Below are positions 16,969 through 24,967 of a stretch of DNA of 64,000 bases, piece by piece. This stretch comes from Nonomuraea sp. NEAU-A123. Lineage in GTDB: Bacteria > Actinomycetota > Actinomycetes > Streptosporangiales > Streptosporangiaceae. The stretch spans positions 62,001-126,000 of the forward strand of contig NZ_JAHFZZ010000020.1 in NCBI RefSeq assembly GCF_018603905.1. Reading direction: 5' to 3'. The notes beneath the pieces are model-generated. The model searched no databases, was not told the DNA's origin, and worked only from the letters and a program-made list of their open reading frames with translations. Made by a program: the position numbers and the translations under genes. The first letter of the stretch is position 1; each line of letters opens with the position of its first letter.

Positions 16969-18443
16969 GAGTGCTCCGGCTCGGCCTGCTCGTGGGCCTG
17001 CTGTTGTCGATGGGCATGTCGGTCCTGTTCACGGCCACGGCGCGGGCGGAGACGGTGGCCAGGCATCCGCTCGGCAACTTCACCGTCAACCACTACAACG
17101 GACTACGCCTGCGACCCGACCGGGTGGAGAACAAGGCGGTCGTGGACGCCGCCGAGCTGCCGACGCTCCAGGCCAAACCGGGCGTGAACGCCTCGTACGC
17201 GGCCAGGACCTGCGCCACACTGGCCGCCGCCCAGCGGCTCACCATCCGTGGCACGGCGGTGCCGTGGCGGGTGTCGGGTTCGGAGTTCGCGTACGCGCCC
17301 GGACAGGGCGGGCTGCAGACCAGCCGCCTGACCTGCCGGCTCGTCGCCGAGGCCCCCGTGTCGGGCGCGGTGTCCTTCACCGACGCGTTCGAGCAGGACC
17401 GGATCGGCTGGCGGGAGATCACCGCCGTCGGTGACGGAGTACGGCTGACCCAGTCGTCCGTGCCGTCGGCCAGTGTGAGCGACGAGCTGCGCAAGTACCC
17501 GGAGGACCTGCTGACCAACCCGCTCGACCAGCGTACCGCCACCATCACGGTCGGCGGCGCGGCCTCCGCCCTGTCCGGTGGCGGTTCCCCCGGCTCGGGC
17601 GGGACGCCTTCCGGGCTCGGCACGATCAGCGTCGGCGGGCCGATCGGGGACGCGCTGGCGGCGCTGGACCGGACGTTCACCGGCCTGGTCGGCGCCGACT
17701 CGCTCACGGTGCCGCTCGGGCTGCTGGCCGTGGGCCTGGCGATGCTGCTCGGGGCCGGGCACGCGCTGATCCCCGGGCACGGCAAGACGATCATGGCCGC
17801 GTACCTGGCCGGGCGGCGCGGGCGGCCGCGTGACGCCCTGGTCGTGGGGGCCACGGTGACGGCCACGCACACGGTCGGGGTACTGGTGGTGGGGCTGCTG
17901 CTGAGCGCGTTCACCGCGCTGGCCGGGGAGTCGGTGCTGGGGTGGCTGGGGGTGGCCAGCGGCGTGCTGATCGCCTTCATCGGCCTGCGCCTGCTCCTGT
18001 CCACCCGCCGCGACGCCGGGCACGGTCATGGACACGGCCACGGGCACGGGCATGGGCATGGGCACGGTCATGGCCACGGGCATGGGCATGGGCATGGGCA
18101 CGGGGACGGGGACGAACGCTCGACGCGGGCCGGTCTGCTCGGGATGGGGGTGGCGGGCGGGCTGGTGCCGAGCCCGTCGGCGCTCATCGTGCTGCTGGGG
18201 GCGATCGCGCTGGGCCGTACCTGGTTCGGGGTGGCGCTGGTCACCGCGTACGGCATCGGCATGGCGGCGACCCTCACCGTCACGGGCCTGCTGCTGGTCA
18301 AGCTCGTCGACCGCCTCGAACGCCGCGCCTCACTGGGCCGTGGCCTGGCCGCCCGGCTGTCCACCCTGGCACCGCTGGGCACGGCCGGCATGGTGATGCT
18401 CCTGGGCGCGGGCCTGGCCCTCCGCTCGGCGATCGCCCTCTAG
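16965..18443 (+). CDS. NicO/RcnA-type nickel/cobalt transporter with His-Gly tract
   Basis: 492 residues. A signal peptide (about 1-29, ending ATARAE) is followed by an extracytoplasmic domain of about 200 residues, a Gly/Ser linker, and then six-helix NicO-type membrane segments. The family motif 'HALIPGHGKTIMAAYL' parallels the HxxxPGHxKT site of RcnA. Between membrane segments, at about residues 352-381, is a run of 14 consecutive His-Gly dipeptides, a probable metal-binding cytoplasmic loop. It likely moves Ni, Co or a similar divalent metal; direction (RcnA-like efflux or uptake) cannot be decided here. Coupled to the TPR gene. Confidence 0.87.
   Translation: MRVLRLGLLVGLLLSMGMSVLFTATARAETVARHPLGNFTVNHYNGLRLRPDRVENKAVVDAAELPTLQAKPGVNASYAARTCATLAAAQRLTIRGTAVPWRVSGSEFAYAPGQGGLQTSRLTCRLVAEAPVSGAVSFTDAFEQDRIGWREITAVGDGVRLTQSSVPSASVSDELRKYPEDLLTNPLDQRTATITVGGAASALSGGGSPGSGGTPSGLGTISVGGPIGDALAALDRTFTGLVGADSLTVPLGLLAVGLAMLLGAGHALIPGHGKTIMAAYLAGRRGRPRDALVVGATVTATHTVGVLVVGLLLSAFTALAGESVLGWLGVASGVLIAFIGLRLLLSTRRDAGHGHGHGHGHGHGHGHGHGHGHGHGHGHGDGDERSTRAGLLGMGVAGGLVPSPSALIVLLGAIALGRTWFGVALVTAYGIGMAATLTVTGLLLVKLVDRLERRASLGRGLAARLSTLAPLGTAGMVMLLGAGLALRSAIAL
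18018..18102 (+). repeat. His-Gly codon repeat in the NicO-type transporter
   Basis: Hexamer-period repeat (CAY-GGN) encoding 14 His-Gly pairs. Synonymous codons vary between units (cac/cat and all GGN), which suggests selection on the peptide and not recent slippage alone. Confidence 0.9.
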
Positions 18444-18491
18444 GTCCTAGCCGCCCTCTTGGCCAAGATCATCGATAGCTCTCAGGGACTC

Positions 18492-18790
18492 TCATGATCC
18501 CCTCGGAGGCGACGACCACCGGGCTGCCGTGTCGCCCGCTTGCAGCGAGTCCACACGGTGAGCAAGCTCCCTACGAGAGAACTCTTTCGCCGATGCTGTG
18601 CGGACGTACGGGCTGAGGCCGCTGAGCTCGCGGATAGCGATCAAAAGATCCAGGCCAGGCCACTCGCGGATGTCCCAGCCGTACGCATCCGCGAACTCGT
18701 CGAGTTGCCCGGCCGAGACGCGACCGAACCGCCTATGCACGTAGTGGATCTGCATGAGATCCCACTCGCGCAAGTTCCGAGCGTTCCCGG
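18492..18790 (-). pseudogene. Remnant of an aminoglycoside-phosphotransferase-like gene (C-terminal part)
   Basis: The minus-strand frame preserves a phosphotransferase C-terminus: 'REWDLMQIHYVHRRFGRV', 'FADAYGWDIREWPGLDLL' and 'ARWSSPP'. In full-length APH-like enzymes this follows the catalytic HGDxxxxN and DxD motifs; here the upstream sequence loses similarity at about 18790 and neither motif is found. The frame can be extended to an ATG at 18851, but that stretch does not look like the family. I call it a 5'-truncated remnant. Original substrate unknown. Confidence 0.6.
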
Positions 18791-19330
18791 CGTACGACAT
18801 GGCCGTCAACACCTCGGTCGTGGGCGGCAGCCTCCTTGAGCTGTGGCGCAATGTTCTCGCCGTCGATCAGGAGCTGCTGCTGGCGGTGGCTGCGGCCATC
18901 TCGGCGCACCCGCCCACGGTCGTCCACATTCCCCCCGGCTTCTTTCAGGAGATGGCCGGGTGAACAAGCGAGACGTGGCCCAGCACGCTGCCCACCGCAA
19001 GGTCCGGCAGCAACTCCCCACGTCCCGGCGCGACCGGCCGGAGGGGCGAACCCCTCCCCGGTCGTGCGCTCCGGCGCGGGCCGACCATCCGGCTCCATTC
19101 ACTCGGACCCGCGCCGACTCGTCTCGCGGCCCACGTACGGGGACACGCCCGGCCGTGGGCCGCGAGATCCACCTCTCGGTCGTCCTCTTCCCCACTGCGC
19201 GAGCCTGGCCGCTTCGCCGTGGTTGGGCGGCCGGGCCGGGGAAGACGGACACCTGGATGTGCACTCGTCCGTCTTCCCCGGGCCGCCAGGGGGCGTACAA
19301 CGCCCCGGCTCCCCACGCGAAGGCCATGTC
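18791..19330. other. Gene-poor stretch with four perfect hairpins
   Basis: No convincing gene. A 54-codon open frame (18799-18963, +) resembles nothing I know. Four inverted repeats stand out: GGAGGGG/CCCCTCC with a CGAA loop (19040-19057); CTCGCGGCCCACG/CGTGGGCCGCGAG (19123-19135 and 19154-19166); GGGGAAGACGGA with TCCGTCTTCCCC (about 19238-19249 and 19268-19279), extended by flanking GGCGGCC/GGCCGCC; and GGGGCG/CGCCCC with a TACAA loop (19290-19306). This could be a structured RNA or debris of a decayed locus. Confidence 0.5.
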
Positions 19331-19513
19331 ATGGACGCCGGTATCGCACTCGCCTTCCTCATCCACAACATCTGGCAGGAGGGCCGGCGACCGCCGCTCG
19401 CCGGCGACGACGCTGACAACCCTCCTGTTACCGCTCTCCCCACGGCACCAGGCAGTCAGACCCGCGTGGAGAGAGCAGACGATGACCAGAGCCCGACAAG
19501 CGCACACGGTTGA
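19331..19513 (+). CDS. Small hypothetical protein (doubtful)
   Basis: 60 codons from the ATG at 19331: a hydrophobic start 'MDAGIALAFLIHNIWQEG' then a polar tail. It overlaps the next ORF by 32 bp in a different frame. No family recognised. It is kept only because it lies immediately upstream of the better-supported 110-residue ORF and starts with protein-like composition; it may not be expressed. Confidence 0.3.
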   Translation: MDAGIALAFLIHNIWQEGRRPPLAGDDADNPPVTALPTAPGSQTRVERADDDQSPTSAHG

Positions 19514-19814
19514 GCCGGAGCAGAACGAGCAGGATGAACCCCCGTTCAGGTGGGTGCCGTACAGGACGGTCGGCAGCCAGCTACGCGTCTCACACACCTC
19601 GTGCTGCGGCCTGTGGGAGTGGGCGTCCGAGGGCGGCCAGTTCTTCGTGCTGCGCCGCACCGGCGACTGCTATGAGGAGACCGGCCGCGGCCTCTACCGC
19701 CAGGCCCTCGACATCTACATCGCTCTCGCCGAAGCGCACCACGCCGAGCACCTGCGCCACGGGGAGACGCCGGAGCCCGACACCTTCCTGAAGGGACGGG
19801 GACAGCGTGGCTAA
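19482..19814 (+). CDS. Hypothetical protein, 110 residues
   Basis: Start at ATG 19482 with GGAGAG about 12 nt upstream. Central sequence 'FRWVPYRTVGSQLRVSHTSC', then 'GLWEWASEGGQFFVLRRTGD' and a helical tail 'RQALDIYIALAEAHHAEHLR' looks like a real small globular protein. It has two adjacent cysteines (SCCGLW). I do not recognise a domain. It lies 72 bp before the methyltransferase remnant of the decayed lanthipeptide cluster and may be its surviving neighbour. Confidence 0.62.
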   Translation: MTRARQAHTVEPEQNEQDEPPFRWVPYRTVGSQLRVSHTSCCGLWEWASEGGQFFVLRRTGDCYEETGRGLYRQALDIYIALAEAHHAEHLRHGETPEPDTFLKGRGQRG

Positions 19815-19885
19815 GCCCGGAGAGGCCCGCCAGCAAGCACGATCGACCAGCTGCCCAGTACCACCGAGAAGAGGGGATCCGTCCT

Positions 19886-20187
19886 GTGACCACCGGCAAT
19901 GACATCCAGGACGTCACAGCGCTTCGCAGCGCCATGATCGAGAAGATCACAGCCCGGCACCAAGCGCTGGGCTAGGTGCTGCTGGCTGAGGTCGAGCGGG
20001 CGCTGCGGACGGTGCCTCGTCACCTGTTCACGGGCGATGTCGATCTGCAAGCCGCCTACGAGGACACCGCGGTCGTCACCAAGCTCAACGAGCGCGGCGC
20101 CTCCATGAGCTCGGTGTCGGCGCCCTGGCTGCAGGCGGTGATGCTGGGCCAAGCCGACCTCAAGCCCGGCGACCGGGTTCTGGAATG
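19886..20187 (+). pseudogene. FxLD-type methyltransferase remnant (PCMT-like), nonsense-mutated and truncated
   Basis: The GTG at 19886 opens a frame, 'VTTGNDIQDVTALRSAMIEK', matching the start of methyltransferases of FxLD lanthipeptide systems. It is stopped by an in-frame TAG at 19973-19975. The same frame then resumes: 'LLAEVERALRTVPRHLF', 'YEDTAVVTKLNERGASMSS' and 'APWLQAVMLGQADLKPGDRV'. Similarity ends at 'RVLE', exactly where the SAM-binding GxGxG motif should follow, and the sequence passes into a LanB-like fragment. Assignment rests on recalled family patterns. Confidence 0.65.
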
Positions 20188-20424
20188 TGTGATCACGCGA
20201 GCGCCTTCCGGCCGCGTCAGGTTCATCGCGCGGCCGAAGCACTGATGCGTTATCTCCTGCGGTGGACGAGCCGGGCCACACCGTTCGGCCTGTTCGCCGG
20301 AATCGCTCCCGTCACCCTGGCTTCCACCGCCTCGGTCGCGTTCGGTGACCGGCATACCGCCGTACACCGGCCGGATTCCACGTGGCTCGCCGAGACGATC
20401 ACCGCGCTGGAAGACGATCCGGCT
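20188..20424 (+). pseudogene. Lantibiotic dehydratase (LanB) fragment
   Basis: In a frame different from the methyltransferase: 'AAEALMRYLLRWTSRATPFG', 'LFAGIAPVTLAS' and 'RPDSTWLAETITALEDDP'. The RATPFGLFAG block is the hallmark near the N-terminus of LanB-type dehydratases, which dehydrate Ser/Thr in precursor peptides. Only about 80 residues of a protein usually near 800-1000 remain, with no start and an abrupt change to another frame at about 20424. Confidence 0.7.
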
Positions 20425-20580
20425 CGCCGAACTCCAGCAGGGCCGGACCACCCAATCCGGACCGCTGCGCCCCTCCTGGTGCTACGGAACCCCCGGCCTG
20501 GCCCGCGCCCAGCAACTGGCAGCCCTCGCCACCGGCGACACCGCCCGCCAGACCACCACAGAATGCGCCCTGATCGGACA
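20421..20580 (+). pseudogene. Lanthionine synthetase C (LanC-like) fragment
   Basis: The frame shifts back: 'LQQGRTTQSGPLRPSWCYGT' followed by 'PGLARAQQLAALATGDTARQ'. The WCYGTPG block carries a zinc-ligand cysteine of LanC cyclases. Only about 50 residues survive, flanked by unrelated sequence. With the LanB and methyltransferase pieces, in cluster order, this marks a collapsed lanthipeptide gene cluster joined by internal deletions. Confidence 0.7.
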
Positions 20581-20661
20581 GCGGCCACGACCCGACCAGC
20601 GGACAAGTACACCCAGGACGAGTCCCCCAGTCGCCTACGTCAAGGCTCTCAGCGAGAGGGC

Positions 20662-21351
20662 TCAGCAGGCGGCGATCAGTGCCTCGAACAGCGCGCAGTC
20701 CTTCGCCGCCTCCGGATGCCACTGCACGGCCACGGTGAACGTCCGGGAGTCCAGCTCCACCGCCTCGATCGTGCCGTCATCGGCCACGGCGGCCACGGTC
20801 AGCCCGGGAGCGAGCCGGTCGACGGCCTGGTGGTGGTAGTGCGGCACGTCTTCCGGCGCGGCGCCGAGCGCCTTGGCGACGCGGGTGCCCGCCACGGGCC
20901 GTATGGGTAGCTGGCCGAACTGGCCGGGGGCGGGGGAGTGGCCGGTGTGTCCAACGACGTCGGGCAGATGCTGGTGCAACGTCCCGCCGAGCGCGACGTT
21001 GAGCACCTGCATCCCACGACATATGCCGAGATAGGGCATGTCGGCCTCAAGGGCGGTCTCTATCACCGCAAACTCCGCCTCATCACGAAATTTCCGGATA
21101 TAGCCGGTCCGCTGATCCGCCTCCTGCCCGTACCGGTCGGGCGAGACGTCACCCCCACCGGCCAGGATCAGGCCGTCCAGCCGTCCCACCAGCTCGGCGG
21201 GCTCCCCGGCGGGCGGCAGGATCACCGGCTGCCCACCGGCCCGGACCACCTGCTCCACGTACATGTACGGCAGCAGGGCGACCGGCATGTCCCACACGGT
21301 GAACCGGGCAGGCTCGACATAGGACGTGATCCCGATGACAGGCCGCTTCAC
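20662..21351 (-). CDS. Gamma-glutamyl hydrolase, class I glutamine amidotransferase (PuuD-like)
   Basis: 229 residues, peptidase C26/GATase-1 fold. The nucleophile elbow 'YLGICRGMQVLNVALGG' gives Cys111; 'QWHPEA' supplies His and Glu; 'ILAGGGDVSPDRYGQ' is the family's oxyanion segment. PuuD-type enzymes cleave gamma-glutamyl amides to release glutamate and the carboxylated amine. It is the last gene of the FadR-flanked pathway cluster and 36 bp downstream of the SDR. Its stop lies next to the lanthipeptide debris. Confidence 0.9.
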   Translation of the reverse strand: MKRPVIGITSYVEPARFTVWDMPVALLPYMYVEQVVRAGGQPVILPPAGEPAELVGRLDGLILAGGGDVSPDRYGQEADQRTGYIRKFRDEAEFAVIETALEADMPYLGICRGMQVLNVALGGTLHQHLPDVVGHTGHSPAPGQFGQLPIRPVAGTRVAKALGAAPEDVPHYHHQAVDRLAPGLTVAAVADDGTIEAVELDSRTFTVAVQWHPEAAKDCALFEALIAAC

Positions 21352-21387
21352 GACATCCCTTCCGCGTGCTCGCCGTACAAGAGAATT

Positions 21388-22158
21388 CTAAAGAGGGGTG
21401 ACGTACGCGCTCGAAATACCCCCATCGACGAGAAACTCCGAGCCGGTGATGAACGAGGCGTCGTCGCTGGCCAGGAACGCCACCGCCGCCGCGATCTCGG
21501 ACGCCTCGGCGAAGCGGCCCACCGGCACGTGCACCAGGCGCCGCGCCGCCCGCTCGGGATCCTTCGCGAACAGCTCCCGCAGCAGCGGCGTGTTGACCGG
21601 TCCCGGGCACAGCGCGTTCACCCGGATCCCCTCACGCGCGAACTGGACGCCGAGCTCACGCGACATCGCCAGCACCCCGCCTTTCGAGGCCGTGTAGGAG
21701 ATCTGCGAGGTCGCCGAGCCCATCACCGCCACGAACGACGCGGTGTTGATGATCGAGCCCTTGCCCTGCCGCCGCATGTACGGGATCGCGTGCTTGCAGC
21801 AGAGGTAGACGCTGGTCAGGTTCACCTCCTGCACCCGCCGCCACGCGTCGATGCCGGTCTCCAGGATCGAGTCGTCGTCGGGCGGCGAGATGCCCGCGTT
21901 GTTGAAGGCGATGTCGACGGAGCCATAGGTGTCGAACGCCGTCTGGAACATCCGGACGACGTCCTCCTCGCTGGTCACGTCGACCTTGACGAAGAGCCCG
22001 CCCACCTCGGAGGCGGCCTTGGTGCCCGCCTCCTCGTCGACGTCGGCGCAGACTACCTTGGCGCCTTCCTCGGCGAACCGGCGCGCGGTGGCCAGGCCGA
22101 TCCCGCCGGCCGCGCCGGTGATCACGGCGACGCGGTTGTGCAAACGCTGCATGTTCAC
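21388..22158 (-). CDS. Short-chain dehydrogenase/reductase
   Basis: 256 residues, classical SDR with 'VITGAAGGIGLATARRF' (Rossmann), 'FNNAGISPP' (NAG), catalytic Ser near 'IINTASFVAV', 'ISYTASKGG' (Tyr/Lys) and a 'FITGSEFLVDGGIS' C-terminus. The GTG at 22158 overlaps the aldehyde dehydrogenase stop (GTGA), so coupling is likely; the ATG at 22152 is the alternative. Between a gamma-glutamyl ligase/ALDH pair and a hydrolase it is well placed to oxidise an alcohol group of the gamma-glutamylated substrate to the aldehyde. Confidence 0.88.
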   Translation of the reverse strand: MNMQRLHNRVAVITGAAGGIGLATARRFAEEGAKVVCADVDEEAGTKAASEVGGLFVKVDVTSEEDVVRMFQTAFDTYGSVDIAFNNAGISPPDDDSILETGIDAWRRVQEVNLTSVYLCCKHAIPYMRRQGKGSIINTASFVAVMGSATSQISYTASKGGVLAMSRELGVQFAREGIRVNALCPGPVNTPLLRELFAKDPERAARRLVHVPVGRFAEASEIAAAVAFLASDDASFITGSEFLVDGGISSAYVTPL

Positions 22159-23507
22159 TCCGTTGAGATGAAGACGTTCTTGGTCTCGGTGAACGCCGCG
22201 AGGGCGTCCGGGCCCAGCTCCCGGCCGAGGCCGGACTCCTTGAAGCCGCCGAACGGCGTCCAGTGGCGGACCGACGAGTGCGAGTTCACCGACAGCGCGC
22301 CCGCCTCCACGGCCCGCGCGACACGCAGCGCCCGGCCGACGTCGCGGGTCCAGATGGAGCCGCTCAGGCCGTAGCGCGTGTCGTTGGCGATGCGTACCGC
22401 CTCCGCCTCGTCCGCGAACGGCACCACCGACACCACCGGCCCGAAGATCTCCTCGGTGAACGCCCGGTCGCTGACCGCCGACGTCAGGACCGTGGCCGGG
22501 AACCAGAACCCCTTGCCCTGCGGGCAGTCACCCTGGAGGTACGGCGGGCCGTCGATGAAGCCGCGCACCCGGTCCAGATGTTCGGCGCTGATCAGCGGGC
22601 CCATCTCGGTGCTCTCGTCGAGCGGGTCGCCGACTTTGACGTTCCGCACGGCCGGCACCAGCCGCTCCAGGAACTCGTCGTAGACCTCGGCCTGCACCAG
22701 GATCCGCGACCGGGCACAGCAGTCCTGGCCGGAGTTATCGAAGACGGCATACGGCGCGGTTTTCGCCGCTTTTTCGAGATCAGAGTCCGCAAATACGATA
22801 TTTGCGTTCTTGCCGCCTAGTTCGAGGGTGATGCGCTTGACCTGGGCCGCCGCCTTGGCGGCGATCTGCTTGCCCACCTCGGTCGAGCCGGTGAACACGA
22901 TCTTGGCCACCCCCGGATGCTCGACCAGGCGGGCCCCCGCCACCTCCCCTGCTCCAGGCAGCACCTGGAGCACCCCCTCGGGGAGGCCCGCGGCGAGGGC
23001 CAGTTCGGCCAGCCTCAGCGCGGTCAGCGGGGTCCATTCGGCGGGCTTGACGATCACCGTGTTGCCCGCGGCCAGCGCCGGGGCGACGCCCCAGCTCATG
23101 ATGAGCATCGGGAAGTTCCACGGCACGATCACGCCCACCACGCCCAGCGGCTCCTGGAACGTGATGTCCACGCCGCCGGGCACCGGGATCTGCTTGCCGT
23201 GGTTGCGTTCGGGCGCGGCGGCGTAGAAGTGCAGCACGTCGCGTACCGCGCCCGCCTCCCAGCGGGCGTTGCCGATCGGATGGCCGGAGTTCGTGAGCTC
23301 CAGCAGGGCCAGCTCCTCGCGGTGCTCGTCCACCAGGTCGGCGAAGCGGCGCAGCAGCCGCGCCCGGTCGCCGGGCGCCACGTCGCGCCAGCTCTCATAG
23401 GCCCGCCTGGCACGCTCCACGGCCCGGTCCACCTCGGCCGCGTCGGCCAGTTCCACGTCGGCGAGGACTTCCTCCGTCGCCGGATTGATGATCAGCATCT
23501 TGCTCAC
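22155..23507 (-). CDS. Aldehyde dehydrogenase (gamma-glutamyl-aminoaldehyde type)
   Basis: 450 residues, slightly short of the usual 480-500 but with all motifs: 'VGVIVPWNFPMLIMSW', 'ELGGKNANIVFADSD', the catalytic 'NSGQDCCARSRI' (Cys) and 'EEIFGPVVSV'. It oxidises an aldehyde to the acid with NAD(P). The start is GTG at 23507 because it overlaps the ligase stop (GTGA); an ATG lies three codons inside. The pairing with the glutamine-synthetase-like ligase matches PuuA/PuuC-type pathways. Confidence 0.92.
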   Translation of the reverse strand: MSKMLIINPATEEVLADVELADAAEVDRAVERARRAYESWRDVAPGDRARLLRRFADLVDEHREELALLELTNSGHPIGNARWEAGAVRDVLHFYAAAPERNHGKQIPVPGGVDITFQEPLGVVGVIVPWNFPMLIMSWGVAPALAAGNTVIVKPAEWTPLTALRLAELALAAGLPEGVLQVLPGAGEVAGARLVEHPGVAKIVFTGSTEVGKQIAAKAAAQVKRITLELGGKNANIVFADSDLEKAAKTAPYAVFDNSGQDCCARSRILVQAEVYDEFLERLVPAVRNVKVGDPLDESTEMGPLISAEHLDRVRGFIDGPPYLQGDCPQGKGFWFPATVLTSAVSDRAFTEEIFGPVVSVVPFADEAEAVRIANDTRYGLSGSIWTRDVGRALRVARAVEAGALSVNSHSSVRHWTPFGGFKESGLGRELGPDALAAFTETKNVFISTE

Positions 23508-24880
23508 ATCCGCTCGAAACCCCGGAACAGCTCCCAGTCCGTGACCGCCGCGTCGAAGGCGGCCAGCTCGACCCGGGCGTTGTTCGCATAGTGCGCCACC
23601 ACGTCGTCTCCGAACGTCTCGCGCGCCAGCTTCGACCCCTCGAACAGCGCCAGCGCGTCCCGCAGCGTGTGCGGCACGGTCTCGGCGCCGGACTCGTAGG
23701 CGTTGCCCTCGAACGCGTCCTCCAGGGACAGCTCCTCGTCGATGCCGTGCAGCCCGGCCGCGATCAGCGCCGAGACCGCGAGGTAGGGGTTCACGTCGCC
23801 GCCCGGCACCCGGTTCTCTATCCGCAGCGACTGCCCGTGGCCGACGAGCCGGAGCGAGCAGGTGCGGTTGTCCACGCCCCACTTGACGGCCGTGGGGGCG
23901 AAGCTGCCGGGGACGTAGCGCTTGTAGGAGTTGATGTTGGGGGCGTAGAAGAGGGTGAGCTCACGCATGTGGGCCAGTTGCCCGGCGATGAAGCGGGCGC
24001 CGAGCTCGGAGAGCCCGTACGGGCCGTCGCCCGCCATGACCGAGTCGCCGTCCACGCTCCACAGCGAGATGTGAATGTGGCAGGAGTTGCCCTCGCGCGC
24101 GTTCGGCTTGGCCATGAAGGTGATCGACTTGCCCTCCTGAGCCGCGATCTCCTTGGCGCCGTTCTTGTAGATGGAATGGTTGTCGCAGGTCTTCAGCGCC
24201 TCGTCGTAGCGGAAGGCGATCTCGTGCTGGCCCAGGTTGCACTCGCCCTTGGCGGACTCGACGTACAGCCCAGCTCCCTCCATGTCCCGCCTTATCCGGC
24301 GAAGGAGGGGTTCGATGCGGGCCGTACCGAGGAGGGAGTAATCGACGTTGTAGAGGTTCGCGGGGGTCATGTCGCGGTAGCCGCGCTTCCACGCGTCCTC
24401 GTAGCTGTCCTCGTACACCACGAACTCCAGCTCGGTGCCCACGAAGGCGGCCATGCCGCGGTCGGCGAGCCGGGTGAGCTGCCTGCGCAGGATCTGCCGC
24501 GGCGAGGCGGTCACGTCCTCGTCGTTCTCCCAGGCCAGGTCCGCCATGAGCATGACGGTCCCCTCCTGCCACGGGACCCACCGCAATGTGGAAAAATCGG
24601 GCTTCATCACGAAATCGCCGTAGCCGCGGTCCCACGAGGACATCGCGTAGCCGCCGACCGTGTTCATGTCGACGTCCACGGCGAGCAGGTAGTTGCAGCC
24701 CTCGGAGCCGTGCCCGAGCACCTCGTTCAGGAAATAGCGCGCCGACAGGCGCTTGCCCTGCAACCGGCCCTGCATGTCGGCGATCGCGAGCAGCACGGTG
24801 TCGACCCGCCCGGCGGCCACCTCGTCACGCAGCTCGTCGACGGACAGGGGTCCGGGTTCTGGAAGACCTCGCTCGCTCAC
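23504..24880 (-). CDS. Glutamine synthetase family ligase (gamma-glutamyl-amine synthetase, PuuA/GlnA3/GlnA4-like)
   Basis: 458 residues, the GS catalytic fold with 'FVGTELEFVVYEDSYEDAW', 'ESAKGECNLGQHEIAFRYDE', 'MAKPNAREGNSCHIHISL' and 'ENRVPGGDVNPYLAVSALIA'. The family joins glutamate to an amine using ATP. It heads an operon with ALDH, SDR and hydrolase. Streptomyces paralogues act on polyamines (GlnA3) or ethanolamine (GlnA4). An SDR, not a PuuB-type amine oxidase, accompanies it here, which favours an amino-alcohol such as ethanolamine; this is inference. Confidence 0.88.
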   Translation of the reverse strand: MSERGLPEPGPLSVDELRDEVAAGRVDTVLLAIADMQGRLQGKRLSARYFLNEVLGHGSEGCNYLLAVDVDMNTVGGYAMSSWDRGYGDFVMKPDFSTLRWVPWQEGTVMLMADLAWENDEDVTASPRQILRRQLTRLADRGMAAFVGTELEFVVYEDSYEDAWKRGYRDMTPANLYNVDYSLLGTARIEPLLRRIRRDMEGAGLYVESAKGECNLGQHEIAFRYDEALKTCDNHSIYKNGAKEIAAQEGKSITFMAKPNAREGNSCHIHISLWSVDGDSVMAGDGPYGLSELGARFIAGQLAHMRELTLFYAPNINSYKRYVPGSFAPTAVKWGVDNRTCSLRLVGHGQSLRIENRVPGGDVNPYLAVSALIAAGLHGIDEELSLEDAFEGNAYESGAETVPHTLRDALALFEGSKLARETFGDDVVAHYANNARVELAAFDAAVTDWELFRGFERM

Positions 24881-24967
24881 GGAAGTTCGCTCCGTTTCCC
24901 GCTAATTGGGCTACTCTTAGACCATTGATGTGCATATGGGGATCGCTTGTCAAGACCTGAGGACACG

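Noticed and set aside
18799..18963. 54-codon + strand frame, 'MAVNTSVVGGSLLELWRNVL' start
   Set aside because: No ribosome site or family; lies antisense to phosphotransferase debris. Mentioned only in the region note.
18960..19481. Frame from a GTG overlapping the stop at 18963 running into the 110-residue ORF
   Set aside because: Composition (Arg/Pro/Ser) looks non-coding and it runs through four hairpins; ATG 19482 is the better start.
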